From: Massilia kyonggiensis | Lineage (GTDB): Bacteria > Pseudomonadota > Gammaproteobacteria > Burkholderiales > Burkholderiaceae_D | Direction of reading: 5' to 3' | Assembly (NCBI RefSeq): GCF_024756235.1 | Contig: NZ_JANUGY010000002.1 | Coordinates: forward strand, 62,001 to 126,000 | DNA: 64,000 nucleotides | Shown: piece by piece, positions 50,167-60,756 of the stretch | Layout of the letters: each line of letters starts with the position of its first letter | Position numbering within the stretch: the stretch's first letter is position 1 | Made by a program: the position numbers and the translations under genes | Notes under the pieces: model-generated | Told to the model about the DNA's origin: nothing | Database searches by the model: none | The model's input: only the letters and a program-made list of their open reading frames with translations

Positions 50167-52497
50167 ATGGTTGAAATCGAATTAGACGGCAAGAAAGTCG
50201 AAGTCCCACCAGGTTCGATGGTGATGGACGCCGCAAACAAAATCGGGACGTATATCCCCCATTTCTGCTACCACAAGAAGCTGTCGATCGCGGCGAACTG
50301 CCGCATGTGCCTCGTGGAAGTGGAAAAAGCGCCGAAGCCGCTGCCTGCCTGCGCCACCCCGGTCTCGCCGGGCATGATCGTGCGCACGCACAGCGACAAG
50401 GCCGTGCAGGCACAGAAATCCGTCATGGAATTCCTGCTGATTAACCACCCGCTGGATTGCCCGATCTGCGACCAGGGCGGCGAATGCCAGCTGCAGGATC
50501 TCGCAGTCGGCTACGGCAAGGGCGAATCGCGCTACGCGGAAGAAAAGCGCGTGGTGGCACCGAAGGAAGCCGGCCCGCTGATCTCGATGGAAGAGATGAG
50601 CCGCTGCATCCAGTGCACCCGCTGCGTGCGCTTCGGCCAGGAAGTGGCCGGCGTGATGGAATTCGGCATGGTCGGCCGCGGCGAACACTCGGAAATCACG
50701 ACGTTCGTCGGCAAGTCGGTCGACTCGGAAGTGTCGGGCAACATGATCGACCTGTGCCCGGTCGGTGCACTCACGTCGAAGCCGTTCCGCTATTCCGCAC
50801 GTCCGTGGGAACTGCAGCGCCGCCGTTCGGTGTCGCCGCACGATTCGCTCGGCTCGAACCTGATCGTCCAGGTCAAGGGCGGTAAAGTGATGCGCGTGCT
50901 GCCGCTGGAAAACGAGAGCATCAACGAGTGCTGGCTGTCCGACAAGGACCGCTTCTCGTACGAAGCCCTCGACAACGCATCGCGCCTTACGCAGCCGATG
51001 ATCAAGCAGGACGGCAAGTGGATCGAGACCGACTGGCAGACCGCGCTGGAATACGTCGCCCACGGCCTGCGCAACATCCGCCACGAGCACGGCGCCGATT
51101 CCATCGCTGCGATCGGCACCGCGCACTCGACGGTCGAAGAACTGTTCCTGCTGCAGAAAGCCATGCGCGGCTTCGGCATCGAGAACGTCGACTTCCGCCT
51201 GCGCCAGACCGACTTCGCACTGGACGGTAAAGTCGTCCCGCACCTGGGCATGCCGATCGCCGAACTGTCGACCTTGTCGCGCGTGCTGGTCGTCGGCTCG
51301 TTCCTGCGCAAGGACCACCCGCTGGCCGCGACGCGCCTGCGCGCCGCCGTCAAGTCGGGCGCCAAGCTGTCGATCGTCCACGGCTCGGCTGACGACAACC
51401 TGATCCCGACCGCGAACCGCATCATCGCCGCACCGAGCGACTGGCTCGCAGCGCTGACGGAAATCGCCGTCGCCGTCGCTGCCGCCAAGGGCATCGCTGC
51501 ACCGGCCGGCTTCGAAGGCGTGACCGCCGGCGATGCTGCCAAGGCCGTCGCCGCGACGCTGGTCGTGGAAAATGCTGCCGATCTGCCGGGCGCTGTCCTG
51601 CTGGGCAATGCCGCGATGTACCACCCTCAGGCATCGAAGCTGCACGCCGTCGCCGAGTGGATCGCCGCCGAGACGGGCGCCAAGTTCGGCTACTTCGTCG
51701 ACGCCGCCAACACCGTTGGCGGCTACCTGGTCAACGCCACGTCGAAGAACGCCGCCAACCTGTTCGCACAGCCGAAGAAAGCCTACGTGCTGCTGAACGC
51801 GGAACCGGAACTGGATGCCGCCAACCCGCAACAAGCGATCAAGGCACTGAAGGGCGCCGAGATGGTCGTCGCGATGTCCGCGTTCAAGCACGGCACCGAG
51901 TACGCCGACGTGCTGCTGCCGATCTCGCCGTTCAGCGAGACCGCCGGTACGTTCGTCAACTGCGAAGGCCGCGCACAGAGCTTCAACGGCACCGTCAAGC
52001 CGCTGGGCGAGACCCGTCCGGCCTGGAAAGTGCTGCGCGTGCTGGGCAACCTGCTGGGCCTGCAAGGCTTCGACTACGAGAACTCGGAAACGATCCGCGA
52101 CGAAGCGCTGGGCAAAGGCACCGTGGACCTGTCCGCAAAGCTGAACAACCAGGCGAAGATTGCACCTGCGGGCGCTTTCTTCGGCAACGGCGAGCAGCTC
52201 GAGCGCCTGGCCGACGTGCCGATCCACTTCGCCGACGCCGTCGCGCGCCGTTCCGAACCGCTGCTGCGCACGGCCGACGGCCAGGCGCCGCTGGCGACCA
52301 TCTCGGCAGTCCTGGCTGAAAAGCTGGGCGTGAACGCCGGCGACCAGGTCACGGTATCGCAAGGGCAGGGCAGTGTCGTGCTGACGGCCAATATCGACGC
52401 ACGCCTGCCGGCGAACGTCGTGCGTGTCGCGGCCGCCCACGAATCGACTTCGGTACTGGGCGACATGTTCGGTCCGATCAACGTAGCTAAAGCATAA
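50167..52497 (+). CDS. nuoG: NADH-quinone oxidoreductase subunit G
   Basis: A 776-residue iron-sulfur subunit. The N-terminal ferredoxin-like part has 'CYHKKLSIAANCRMCLVEVE' ([2Fe-2S]), then 'CPICDQGGECQLQD' and 'CIQCTRCVRFGQEV' ([4Fe-4S] clusters). The C-terminal two thirds form a molybdopterin-oxidoreductase-like domain without cofactor activity. Confidence 0.97.
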   Translation: MVEIELDGKKVEVPPGSMVMDAANKIGTYIPHFCYHKKLSIAANCRMCLVEVEKAPKPLPACATPVSPGMIVRTHSDKAVQAQKSVMEFLLINHPLDCPICDQGGECQLQDLAVGYGKGESRYAEEKRVVAPKEAGPLISMEEMSRCIQCTRCVRFGQEVAGVMEFGMVGRGEHSEITTFVGKSVDSEVSGNMIDLCPVGALTSKPFRYSARPWELQRRRSVSPHDSLGSNLIVQVKGGKVMRVLPLENESINECWLSDKDRFSYEALDNASRLTQPMIKQDGKWIETDWQTALEYVAHGLRNIRHEHGADSIAAIGTAHSTVEELFLLQKAMRGFGIENVDFRLRQTDFALDGKVVPHLGMPIAELSTLSRVLVVGSFLRKDHPLAATRLRAAVKSGAKLSIVHGSADDNLIPTANRIIAAPSDWLAALTEIAVAVAAAKGIAAPAGFEGVTAGDAAKAVAATLVVENAADLPGAVLLGNAAMYHPQASKLHAVAEWIAAETGAKFGYFVDAANTVGGYLVNATSKNAANLFAQPKKAYVLLNAEPELDAANPQQAIKALKGAEMVVAMSAFKHGTEYADVLLPISPFSETAGTFVNCEGRAQSFNGTVKPLGETRPAWKVLRVLGNLLGLQGFDYENSETIRDEALGKGTVDLSAKLNNQAKIAPAGAFFGNGEQLERLADVPIHFADAVARRSEPLLRTADGQAPLATISAVLAEKLGVNAGDQVTVSQGQGSVVLTANIDARLPANVVRVAAAHESTSVLGDMFGPINVAKA

Positions 52498-52518
52498 AAG
52501 CAGGGGAGCCCAAGCAAA

Positions 52519-53601
52519 ATGTCGGTACCTGACATGATCAACAACCTGAACAGCAGCGGCGCGAGCCTGCTCGGCACGACGGCGTGGCCGCTCGTGTGGA
52601 CGCTGCTGAAAATCGTCGTCGTCCTGCTGCCGCTGATGGGCCTCGTGGCCTATCTCGTGCTGTGGGAGCGCAAGCTGATCGGCTGGATCCATATCCGTAT
52701 CGGCCCGAACCGCGTGGGCCCCGGCGGCCTGCTGCAGCCGATCTCGGACGCCCTGAAGCTGCTGCTGAAGGAAATCGTGATCCCGGCGAAAGCCACCGCG
52801 AGCCTGTTCGTGATCGGCCCGCTGATGACCATCATGCCGGCGCTGGCCGCCTGGTCGGTCATTCCGTTCGGTCCGGAAGCGGCACTCGCCAACGTGAACG
52901 CCGGCCTGCTGCTGCTGCTGGCGATTACGTCGATGGAGGTGTACGGCATCATCATCGCCGGCTGGTCGGCCAACTCGAAGTACTCGTTCATGGGCGCGAT
53001 GCGCGCATCGGCGCAGATGATCTCGTACGAAATCCCGATGGGCTTCGTCATGGTCGTCGTGCTGATGGTGTCGGGTTCGCTGAACTTCTCCGACATCGTC
53101 GCTTCGCAGACCCGCGGCATGTTCGCCGAGCACGGCGTGAACTTCCTGTCGTGGAACTGGCTGCCGCTGCTGCCGCTGTTCGTCATCTACATCACGTCCG
53201 GCCTGGCCGAGTGCAACCGCCACCCGTTCGACGTGGTGGAAGGCGAATCGGAAATCGTGGCCGGCCACATGGTCGAATACTCGGGCATGTCGTACGCGAT
53301 GTTCATGCTGGCCGAATACGCCAACATGATCCTCGTCGGCACGCTGGCATCGATCATGTTCCTGGGCGGCTGGGCCGCACCGTTCTCGTTCCTGGAATTC
53401 GGCGCCATCGGCGGTTTCTTCTGGCTGTTCGCGAAGATGTTCCTGATCGTCTCGCTGTTCATCTGGGTCCGCGGCACGTTCCCGCGCTACCGCTATGACC
53501 AGATCATGCGTCTCGGCTGGAAAGTGTTCATTCCGCTGACCCTGATCTGGCTGGTGCTGGTGGCTGGCTGGATGCAGACGCCGTGGAACATCTGGAAGTA
53601 A
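52519..53601 (+). CDS. nuoH: NADH-quinone oxidoreductase subunit H
   Basis: A 360-residue membrane subunit with about eight helices that shapes the quinone channel. '[20 protein letters not shown]' and '[20 protein letters not shown]' are the conserved cytoplasmic loops. The acid residues in the second loop are thought to link quinone chemistry to proton pumping. Confidence 0.97.
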   Translation: MSVPDMINNLNSSGASLLGTTAWPLVWTLLKIVVVLLPLMGLVAYLVLWERKLIGWIHIRIGPNRVGPGGLLQPISDALKLLLKEIVIPAKATASLFVIGPLMTIMPALAAWSVIPFGPEAALANVNAGLLLLLAITSMEVYGIIIAGWSANSKYSFMGAMRASAQMISYEIPMGFVMVVVLMVSGSLNFSDIVASQTRGMFAEHGVNFLSWNWLPLLPLFVIYITSGLAECNRHPFDVVEGESEIVAGHMVEYSGMSYAMFMLAEYANMILVGTLASIMFLGGWAAPFSFLEFGAIGGFFWLFAKMFLIVSLFIWVRGTFPRYRYDQIMRLGWKVFIPLTLIWLVLVAGWMQTPWNIWK

Positions 53602-53614
53602 GGAAGCACACAAA

Positions 53615-54103
53615 ATGACACGAGTTAAAGAGATTCTCGGCAGCCTGATGCTGTCCGAGCTGATTAAAGGCCTGGCCCTGACCGGCAAGTACGCGTTCTC
53701 GCGCAAGATTACGGTCCAGTACCCGGAAGAAAAGACCCCCATCTCGCCGCGCTTCCGCGGCCTGCATGCGCTGCGCCGCTACCCGAACGGGGAAGAGCGC
53801 TGCATCGCGTGCAAGCTGTGCGAAGCCGTGTGCCCGGCGATGGCCATCACGATCGAATCGGCGCAGCGCGAAGACGGCACCCGCCGCACGACGCGCTACG
53901 ACATCGACCTGACCAAGTGCATCTTCTGCGGTTTCTGCGAAGAGTCGTGCCCGGTCGACTCGATCGTCGAGACGCAAGTGCTGGAATACCACGGCGAAAA
54001 GCGCGGTGACCTGTACTACACCAAGGAAATGCTGCTGGCCGTGGGCGACCGCTACGAGCCGCAGATCGCCGCGGCGCGCGAAGCCGACGCCAAGTACCGC
54101 TAA
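53615..54103 (+). CDS. nuoI: NADH-quinone oxidoreductase subunit I
   Basis: A 162-residue subunit with two [4Fe-4S] clusters (N6a, N6b) held by '[12 protein letters not shown]' and '[12 protein letters not shown]'. The N-terminal amphipathic helix attaches it to the membrane arm. It relays electrons from NuoG to NuoB. Confidence 0.98.
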   Translation: MTRVKEILGSLMLSELIKGLALTGKYAFSRKITVQYPEEKTPISPRFRGLHALRRYPNGEERCIACKLCEAVCPAMAITIESAQREDGTRRTTRYDIDLTKCIFCGFCEESCPVDSIVETQVLEYHGEKRGDLYYTKEMLLAVGDRYEPQIAAAREADAKYR

Positions 54104-54127
54104 TAACAAGAGGGCTCCTGCGAAGTC

Positions 54128-54793
54128 ATGGATTTCACAACTGTTCTGTTCTACGTGTTCTCGGCCGTCATGGTGCTGGCCGGGTTACGCGTCATCACCG
54201 CCAGGAACCCGGTTCACGCCGCGCTGTTCCTGGTGCTCGCGTTCTTCAACGCTGCCGGTATCTGGATGCTGCTCAAGGCCGAGTTCCTGGCCATCGTGCT
54301 GGTACTGGTCTACGTCGGCGCCGTCATGGTGCTGTTCCTGTTCGTCGTGATGATGCTCGACATTAACATCGACCGCATGCGCGAAGGCTTCTGGGGTTAC
54401 CTCCCGGTGGCGTCCGGCGTCGGCGCGCTGATCGTGCTGGAAATGGCCGCCGTGCTGTGGCGCGGCTTCCTGGGCCAGGGCGAAGCGCCGGCGGAAAGCG
54501 CTGTCGGCCACATCGGCGGCACGCATGAACTGGGCCGCCTGATCTACACCCAGTACATCTACGGCTTCGAGATCGCCGGCCTGATCCTGCTGGTCGCCAT
54601 CATCGCCGCCGTGGCGCTGACCCTGCGCAAGCGCAAGGACACCAAAGCCATCGACCCGGGCCTCGCCGTCCGCGTCAAGCGTAACGACCGTCTGAAGATC
54701 GTCAAGATGCAGACGGTGAACCAGAAGGCGATCGACGACGCGGCTGTTGCGGCCGCCGCAGCTGCCGCCAATGCCAACAAGGAGGCGCAATGA
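54128..54793 (+). CDS. nuoJ: NADH-quinone oxidoreductase subunit J
   Basis: A 221-residue membrane subunit with five helices; '[20 protein letters not shown]' is its conserved helix. The C-terminus carries a hydrophilic Ala-rich extension ('[19 protein letters not shown]'). Its stop overlaps nuoK by four bases. Confidence 0.96.
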   Translation: MDFTTVLFYVFSAVMVLAGLRVITARNPVHAALFLVLAFFNAAGIWMLLKAEFLAIVLVLVYVGAVMVLFLFVVMMLDINIDRMREGFWGYLPVASGVGALIVLEMAAVLWRGFLGQGEAPAESAVGHIGGTHELGRLIYTQYIYGFEIAGLILLVAIIAAVALTLRKRKDTKAIDPGLAVRVKRNDRLKIVKMQTVNQKAIDDAAVAAAAAAANANKEAQ

Positions 54794-55098
54794 CCCTGTC
54801 GCTCGCTCATTACCTGATCCTGGGCGCGATCCTGTTCGCGATCTCCGTGATCGGCATTTTCCTGAACCGGAAGAACATCATCATCCTGCTGATGGCCATC
54901 GAACTGATGCTGCTGGCGGTGAACCTGAACTTTGTGGCGTTCTCGCATTATCTGGGCGACGCGGCAGGGCAGATCTTCGTGTTCTTCATCCTGACTGTCG
55001 CGGCCGCCGAATCGGCGATCGGCCTGGCGATCCTGGTGGTCCTGTTCCGTAACCTGGACACGATCAACGTGGAAGACCTCGACAGCCTGAAGGGCTAA
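54790..55098 (+). CDS. nuoK: NADH-quinone oxidoreductase subunit K
   Basis: A 102-residue membrane subunit with three helices. The buried Glu residues needed for proton pumping lie in '[16 protein letters not shown]' and '[13 protein letters not shown]'. Translation is coupled to nuoJ. Confidence 0.97.
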   Translation: MTLSLAHYLILGAILFAISVIGIFLNRKNIIILLMAIELMLLAVNLNFVAFSHYLGDAAGQIFVFFILTVAAAESAIGLAILVVLFRNLDTINVEDLDSLKG

Positions 55099-55143
55099 GC
55101 GGTTTGCTTGTCAACCTCCTGATAAATACACAAAAGGTTCAAC

Positions 55144-57255
55144 ATGGCGGGGCAAATTATTAACCCTAATCTCTTGCTGGCGGTGCCACTGGCGCCGCTC
55201 GCGGGCTCGGCGATCGCCGGCCTGCTCGGCACCAAGTTCTTCGGCAACGTGGTCGGCCGGGTCGTGTCGCACTCCGCGACCATCCTGGGCGTCTTCATTG
55301 CCATGGTCATCTCGATCATGACGCTGAACCAGGTCATCGACGGCGCCACGTTCAACGGCGACGTCTACACCTGGATGACGGTCGGCACCATGAAGATGTC
55401 GGTCGGCTTCAAGATCGACGCGCTGTCCGCGATGATGATGTGCGTCGTCACGTCCGTGTCGCTGATGGTCCACATCTACACGATCGGCTACATGGCGGAA
55501 GACGACGGCTACAACCGCTTCTTCTCGTACATCTCGCTGTTCACGTTCTCGATGCTGATGCTGGTCATGTCCAACAACTTCCTGCAGCTGTTCTTCGGCT
55601 GGGAAGCGGTGGGCCTGGTCTCGTACCTGCTGATCGGCTTCTGGTACACGCGTCCGACCGCGATCTTCGCGAACATGAAGGCGTTCCTCGTGAACCGCGT
55701 CGGCGACTTCGGCTTCATCCTCGGCATCGGCCTGCTGCTGGCCGCCACCGGCACGATGAACTACGACGAGACGTTCGCCAAGGCGAACGCGCTGTCGGCC
55801 ATGTTCGTGCCGGGCACGACCTGGCCGCTGCTGACGGCTGCCTGCATCTGCCTGTTCATCGGCGCGATGGGCAAGTCGGCGCAGTTCCCGCTGCACGTCT
55901 GGCTGCCGGACTCGATGGAAGGCCCGACCCCGATCTCGGCACTGATCCACGCCGCGACGATGGTTACCGCCGGCATCTTCATGGTGACCCGCATGTCGCC
56001 GCTGTTCGAGCTGTCGGATACGGCACTGTCGTTCATCGTCATCATCGGCTCGATCACCGCGCTGTTCATGGGCTTCCTGGGCATCATCCAGAACGACATC
56101 AAGCGCGTCGTCGCGTACTCCACGCTGTCGCAGCTGGGCTACATGACGGTCGCACTGGGCGTGTCGGCGTACAACGTCGCCGTGTTCCACCTGATGACCC
56201 ACGCGTTCTTCAAGGCGCTGCTGTTCCTCGGTGCCGGTTCCGTCATCATTGGCATGCACCACGACCAGGACATGCGCAACATGGGCGGCCTGCGCAAGTA
56301 CATGCCGATCACGTGGATCACGTCGCTGCTGGGTTCGCTGGCACTGATCGGTACGCCGTTCTTCTCGGGCTTCTACTCGAAAGACTCCATCATCGAAGCG
56401 GTCGCCGCCTCGCACCTGTGGGGTTCGGGCTTCGCGTACTTCGCGGTCGTCGCCGGCGTGTTCATCACGGCGTTCTACTCGTTCCGCATGTACTTCCTGG
56501 TCTTCCACGGCAAGGAGCGATTCGGCCAGGCGCATGACCACGGTCACGCCCACCACGACGACCACGCGCACAACGGCGAAGGCAAGGACCCGACCGCACT
56601 GCACGAGGCGACTGCCCATCACGAAGAGGACGAAGACGACCACGGCCACCACGGCCTGGCCCCGGGCCAGAAGCCGCACGAGTCGCCGCTGGTCGTGACC
56701 CTGCCGCTGATCCTGCTGGCGATCCCGTCCGTCATCATCGGCTTCTTCACGATCGGCCCGATGCTGTTCGGCGACTTCTTCAAGAACGTCATCTACATCA
56801 ACGCCGAGCGTCATCCGGCGATGGAAGAATTGGCGCACGAGTTCCACAGCGCCGCCGCGATGGGCGTGCATTCGTTCACGTCGATCCCGTTCTGGCTCGC
56901 ACTGGCCGGCGTCGCCGCCGCGTTCTACTGCTACATGATCAATCCGCGCGTGCCGGCCGCTTTCTACAAAGCGCTGCGTCCGATCCACACGCTGCTGGAC
57001 AACAAGTACTACATGGACAAGTTCAACGAAGTCGTGTTCGCCGGCGGCGCACGCCTGCTGGGCAAGGGCCTGTGGCAGGTGGGCGACCGCGCGCTGATCG
57101 ACGGCCTCGTCGTCAACGGTTCCGCGAAGGTCGTGGGCTGGTTCTCGACCATCGTCCGTACGTTCCAGACTGGTTACATCTACCACTATGCGTTCGTGAT
57201 GATCCTGGGCGTGCTGGGTACGCTGCTGTACTTCTTCCCGTTCTGGCACGCTTAA
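55144..57255 (+). CDS. nuoL: NADH-quinone oxidoreductase subunit L
   Basis: A 703-residue antiporter-like proton-pumping subunit with about 16 helices and the long lateral helix at the C-terminus. 'FFGWEAVGLVSYLLIGFW' and 'HAATMVTAGIFMVTRMSP' are conserved. Between helices, residues 464–503 contain 13 His among many Asp and Glu, a metal-binding-looking loop absent from the E. coli protein as I recall it. Overall length is well above E. coli NuoL (613 aa). Confidence 0.97.
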   Translation: MAGQIINPNLLLAVPLAPLAGSAIAGLLGTKFFGNVVGRVVSHSATILGVFIAMVISIMTLNQVIDGATFNGDVYTWMTVGTMKMSVGFKIDALSAMMMCVVTSVSLMVHIYTIGYMAEDDGYNRFFSYISLFTFSMLMLVMSNNFLQLFFGWEAVGLVSYLLIGFWYTRPTAIFANMKAFLVNRVGDFGFILGIGLLLAATGTMNYDETFAKANALSAMFVPGTTWPLLTAACICLFIGAMGKSAQFPLHVWLPDSMEGPTPISALIHAATMVTAGIFMVTRMSPLFELSDTALSFIVIIGSITALFMGFLGIIQNDIKRVVAYSTLSQLGYMTVALGVSAYNVAVFHLMTHAFFKALLFLGAGSVIIGMHHDQDMRNMGGLRKYMPITWITSLLGSLALIGTPFFSGFYSKDSIIEAVAASHLWGSGFAYFAVVAGVFITAFYSFRMYFLVFHGKERFGQAHDHGHAHHDDHAHNGEGKDPTALHEATAHHEEDEDDHGHHGLAPGQKPHESPLVVTLPLILLAIPSVIIGFFTIGPMLFGDFFKNVIYINAERHPAMEELAHEFHSAAAMGVHSFTSIPFWLALAGVAAAFYCYMINPRVPAAFYKALRPIHTLLDNKYYMDKFNEVVFAGGARLLGKGLWQVGDRALIDGLVVNGSAKVVGWFSTIVRTFQTGYIYHYAFVMILGVLGTLLYFFPFWHA

Positions 57256-57271
57256 AAGAGAGAAAAACAAG

Positions 57272-58795
57272 ATGCAGTCTATTTCGACCTTTCCTCCTTA
57301 CCTGAGCCTGTCCGTCTGGCTGCCGATTCTGTGCGGCGTCATCGTGCTGGCCGTCGGTCGCGACAGCCGCGCGGGCTTTACCCGCCTGCTGGCGCTGGCC
57401 GGTGCTATCGTCAGCTTCCTGCCGACGATCCCGCTGTTCACGCAATTCAGCAACACGGCCCACGGCCCGCAGTTCGTGGAAAAAGCCGCCTGGATCGAGC
57501 GTTTCAATATCCAGTACTACCTCGGCATCGACGGCCTGAGCCTCTGGTTCGTGCCGCTGACCGCCTTCATCACGATCATCGTGGTGATCTCGGCCTGGGA
57601 AGTGATCCAGGAACGCGTGGCCCAGTACATGGGTTCGTTCCTGCTGCTGTCGGGCCTGATGATCGGCGTGTTCGTCGCGCTGGACGGCCTGCTGTTCTAC
57701 TTCTTCTTCGAAGCCACGCTGATCCCGATGTTCATCATCATCGGTGTCTTCGGCGGCCCGAACCGCGTGTATGCGTCGTTTAAGTTCTTCCTGTACACGT
57801 TCATGGGCTCGCTGCTGACGCTGATCGCGATCATCTACCTGTACAACAAATCGAACGGCAGCTTCGACATCCTGGCATGGCATAACCTGCCGCTGACGAT
57901 GAAGGAGCAGGTCCTGGTCTTCCTGGCGTTCCTGATGGCGTTCGCCGTCAAGGTCCCGATGTGGCCGGTGCACACCTGGCTGCCGGATGCCCACGTGGAA
58001 GCGCCGACCGGCGGTTCCGTCGTGCTGGCCGCGATCATGCTGAAGCTGGGCGGTTACGGCTTCCTGCGATTCTCGCTGCCGATCGCGCCTGACGCCAGCC
58101 ACTACCTGGCCCCGCTGATCATCGTGCTGTCCCTGATCGCCGTGATCTACATCGGCCTGGTCGCGATGGTGCAGGTCGACATGAAGAAACTGGTCGCGTA
58201 CTCGTCGATCGCCCACATGGGCTTCGTCACGCTCGGCTTCTTCATCTTCAACGAGATCGGCGTGCAGGGCGGTATCGTCCAGATGATCTCGCACGGCTTC
58301 GTGTCGGGCGCCATGTTCCTGTGCATCGGCGTGCTGTACGACCGCCTGCACTCGCGCCAGATCGCCGACTACGGTGGCGTCGTCAACGTGATGCCGAAGT
58401 TCGCCGCGTTCTCCGTGCTGTTCGCGATGGCCAACTGCGGCCTGCCGGCGACGTCGGGCTTCGTGGGCGAATTCATGGTCATCCTGGGCGCCGTCCAGTT
58501 CAACTTCTGGACCGGCCTGCTGGCCGCCACCGCCCTGATCCTGGGCGCGGCGTACTCGCTGTGGATGGTCAAGCGCGTCGTGTTCGGCAAGATCGGCAAC
58601 AAGCACGTGGCCGAACTGACCGACCTGAACGGCCGCGAGTTCTTCATGCTGGGCGTGCTCGCGATCCTGACCATCTACATGGGCCTGTATCCGGCGCCGT
58701 TCACCGACACGATGCAAGTGTCCGTGGCGGACCTGCTGCAGCACGTGTCGGTCAGCAAGCTGCCGCAAGCAGTCGCCGCGGCCGCCGCGCATTGA
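57272..58795 (+). CDS. nuoM: NADH-quinone oxidoreductase subunit M
   Basis: A 507-residue antiporter-like proton-pumping subunit with about 14 helices. 'FFFEATLIPMFIIIGVFGG' carries the key Glu, and 'VPMWPVHTWLPDAHVEAPT' the conserved Lys-containing helix region. Standard length. Confidence 0.97.
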   Translation: MQSISTFPPYLSLSVWLPILCGVIVLAVGRDSRAGFTRLLALAGAIVSFLPTIPLFTQFSNTAHGPQFVEKAAWIERFNIQYYLGIDGLSLWFVPLTAFITIIVVISAWEVIQERVAQYMGSFLLLSGLMIGVFVALDGLLFYFFFEATLIPMFIIIGVFGGPNRVYASFKFFLYTFMGSLLTLIAIIYLYNKSNGSFDILAWHNLPLTMKEQVLVFLAFLMAFAVKVPMWPVHTWLPDAHVEAPTGGSVVLAAIMLKLGGYGFLRFSLPIAPDASHYLAPLIIVLSLIAVIYIGLVAMVQVDMKKLVAYSSIAHMGFVTLGFFIFNEIGVQGGIVQMISHGFVSGAMFLCIGVLYDRLHSRQIADYGGVVNVMPKFAAFSVLFAMANCGLPATSGFVGEFMVILGAVQFNFWTGLLAATALILGAAYSLWMVKRVVFGKIGNKHVAELTDLNGREFFMLGVLAILTIYMGLYPAPFTDTMQVSVADLLQHVSVSKLPQAVAAAAAH

Positions 58796-58816
58796 GTCGA
58801 TAGGCACAACAACGAT

Positions 58817-60343
58817 ATGAATCCGATGATTAACACCCAAGCCGTGCTGGCCGCCAATAACCTGGGGCCGGTCTCTGCAGAAATCTTCCTGGTCATCGCG
58901 TCCTGCGCCATCCTTCTGATCGACATGTTTCAGAAGGAAGGCAAGCGTACGCTGACCTACGTCCTGTCGCTGCTCACGCTGGTGGGCTGCGCGGTGATCA
59001 CCTACGCCGACTTCCATGCCGGCACGACGACCTACACGTTCTACAACATGTTCGTGTCGGATCCGATGGCGAACCTGCTCAAGCTCTTTACGTACCTGGC
59101 CGTGGGCGTGACCCTCGTGTACTCGCGCCAGTACGCCGGCGAGCGCGGCATGATGTCCGGCAACATGGGCGGCGAGTTCTACGTGCTCGCGCTGTTCACG
59201 ATGCTGGGCCAGATGATCATGATCTCTGGTAACAACATGCTGCCGATCTACCTGGGCCTGGAACTGATGTCGCTGTCGCTGTACGCGCTGGTGGCAATGC
59301 GCCGCGACCACGCGATCTCGACCGAAGCCTCGATGAAATACTTCATCCTGGGTTCGCTGGCCTCGGGCTTCATGCTGTACGGTATCTCGATGATCTACGG
59401 CGCCACCGGTTCGCTGGACATCACGACGATCGCCAAGCTGGTGTCGAGCAACGCCGCCAACCACACGATCCTCGTGTTCGGCCTCGTGTTCGTCGTGGCC
59501 GGCATGGCCTTCAAACTGGGCGCCGTGCCGTTCCACATGTGGGTCCCGGACGTGTACCAGGGCTCGCCGACGGCCGTCACGCTGCTGCTGGGCGCCGCGC
59601 CGAAGCTGGCCTCGTTCGCGATGATGATCCGCATCCTGGTCGAAGGCCTGCTGCCGCTGGCGATCGACTGGCAGCAGATGCTGCTGGCGCTGGCCGTGCT
59701 GTCGCTGCTGGTCGGTAACCTGACCGCGATCGCGCAGACGAACCTGAAGCGCATGCTGGCGTACTCGACCATCGCACAGCTGGGCTTCGTCCTGCTGGGC
59801 ATGATGGCCGGCGTCGTCGGCACCCGCGATGCCGCCAATGCCGCGAACATCGCCAATGCTTACAGCGCGTCGATGTACTACACGATCACCTACGTGCTGA
59901 CCACGCTGGGCACCTTCGGCATCATCATGATGCTGGCCCGTTCGGGTCACGAAGCGGAAGAACTGGCCGACTTCAAGGGCCTGGCCAAGCGCAGCCCGTG
60001 GTACGCACTCGTCATGACCGCCCTGATGTTCTCGCTGGCCGGCGTGCCGCCGATGATGGGCTTCATGGCCAAGTGGGCCGTGCTGGACGTCGTCGTCGGT
60101 TCGGGCCAGCTGTGGCTCGCGATCATCGCCGTGGCCGCATCGCTGGTGGGTGCGTTCTACTACCTGCGCGTCGTGAAGGTCATGTGGTTCGACGAAGTCG
60201 CCGATGCGTCGCCGATCTCGACCCCGCTGGACATGCGCGTCGTGCTGTCGCTGAACGGCATCCTCGTCGTGATCCTGGGCGTGCTGCCGGGCCCGCTGCT
60301 GGCGGCCTGCCTGTCGGCCATGTCCGCAACGCTGAAGTCCTAA
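58817..60343 (+). CDS. nuoN: NADH-quinone oxidoreductase subunit N
   Basis: A 508-residue antiporter-like proton-pumping subunit. '[19 protein letters not shown]' and '[18 protein letters not shown]' are the conserved functional helices. The last standard nuo gene, followed after seven bases by the DUF2818 gene. Confidence 0.97.
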   Translation: MNPMINTQAVLAANNLGPVSAEIFLVIASCAILLIDMFQKEGKRTLTYVLSLLTLVGCAVITYADFHAGTTTYTFYNMFVSDPMANLLKLFTYLAVGVTLVYSRQYAGERGMMSGNMGGEFYVLALFTMLGQMIMISGNNMLPIYLGLELMSLSLYALVAMRRDHAISTEASMKYFILGSLASGFMLYGISMIYGATGSLDITTIAKLVSSNAANHTILVFGLVFVVAGMAFKLGAVPFHMWVPDVYQGSPTAVTLLLGAAPKLASFAMMIRILVEGLLPLAIDWQQMLLALAVLSLLVGNLTAIAQTNLKRMLAYSTIAQLGFVLLGMMAGVVGTRDAANAANIANAYSASMYYTITYVLTTLGTFGIIMMLARSGHEAEELADFKGLAKRSPWYALVMTALMFSLAGVPPMMGFMAKWAVLDVVVGSGQLWLAIIAVAASLVGAFYYLRVVKVMWFDEVADASPISTPLDMRVVLSLNGILVVILGVLPGPLLAACLSAMSATLKS

Positions 60344-60350
60344 GGCCTCG

Positions 60351-60671
60351 GTGGACGCCTCCCTGGCCAGCTGGTTGGTGATCGCGGTCGCACTCGCGTT
60401 CGCCAACCTGCCGTTCCTCAACGAGAGCGTGCTCGGCTTCATCCCCATGAAGCCGGCACTGAACAAGGCGCACGCGAAATACTTCGTCGTGCGCCTCGTC
60501 GAACTCGTCATCCTGTATTTCGTCGTCGGCCTGCTGGCCCACGGCCTCGAATCCCGCATCGGTACCGCGTTTCCCCAGACCTGGGAGTTCTACGCGATCA
60601 CTGCCTGCCTGTTCCTCGTGCTGGCCTTCCCGGGCTTCGTCCTGCGCTACCTCCGCAAACGCCGCGGCTGA
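60351..60671 (+). CDS. DUF2818 membrane protein, nuo operon partner
   Basis: A 106-residue protein with three hydrophobic helices (about 5–22, 42–60, 75–97), starting at GTG 60351. It follows nuoN by seven bases, the usual place for DUF2818 genes in betaproteobacteria. This constant linkage suggests a role in complex I assembly or stability, though none has been shown to my knowledge. Confidence 0.87.
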   Translation: MDASLASWLVIAVALAFANLPFLNESVLGFIPMKPALNKAHAKYFVVRLVELVILYFVVGLLAHGLESRIGTAFPQTWEFYAITACLFLVLAFPGFVLRYLRKRRG

Positions 60672-60689
60672 CCGCCGCGCGCGTCCCGA

Positions 60690-60718
60690 GTGTGGAAAAG
60701 GTTGAACATTCCACACTG
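60690..60718. repeat. Inverted repeat upstream of the NHL lipoprotein
   Basis: AGTGTGGAA (60690–60698) and TTCCACACT (60710–60718), 9-bp arms with an 11-base spacer. No T-tract follows, so an operator or leader hairpin is more likely than a terminator. Confidence 0.55.
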
Positions 60719-60756
60719 CATTCCTTGCTATCGTTACCGCTTGCAAGGAGAATTCC

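Noticed and set aside
50182-53742. Very long open frame (over 1,100 codons) on the minus strand across nuoG–nuoI
   Set aside because: It lies opposite nuoG, nuoH and nuoI with perfect family matches. The translation is Arg/His/Val/Asp-rich low complexity, as expected for the shadow of GC-rich codons.
57113-60559. Long minus-strand open frame across nuoL–nuoN
   Set aside because: Same reason: antisense to well-identified complex I genes, with no recognisable domain and an implausible composition.
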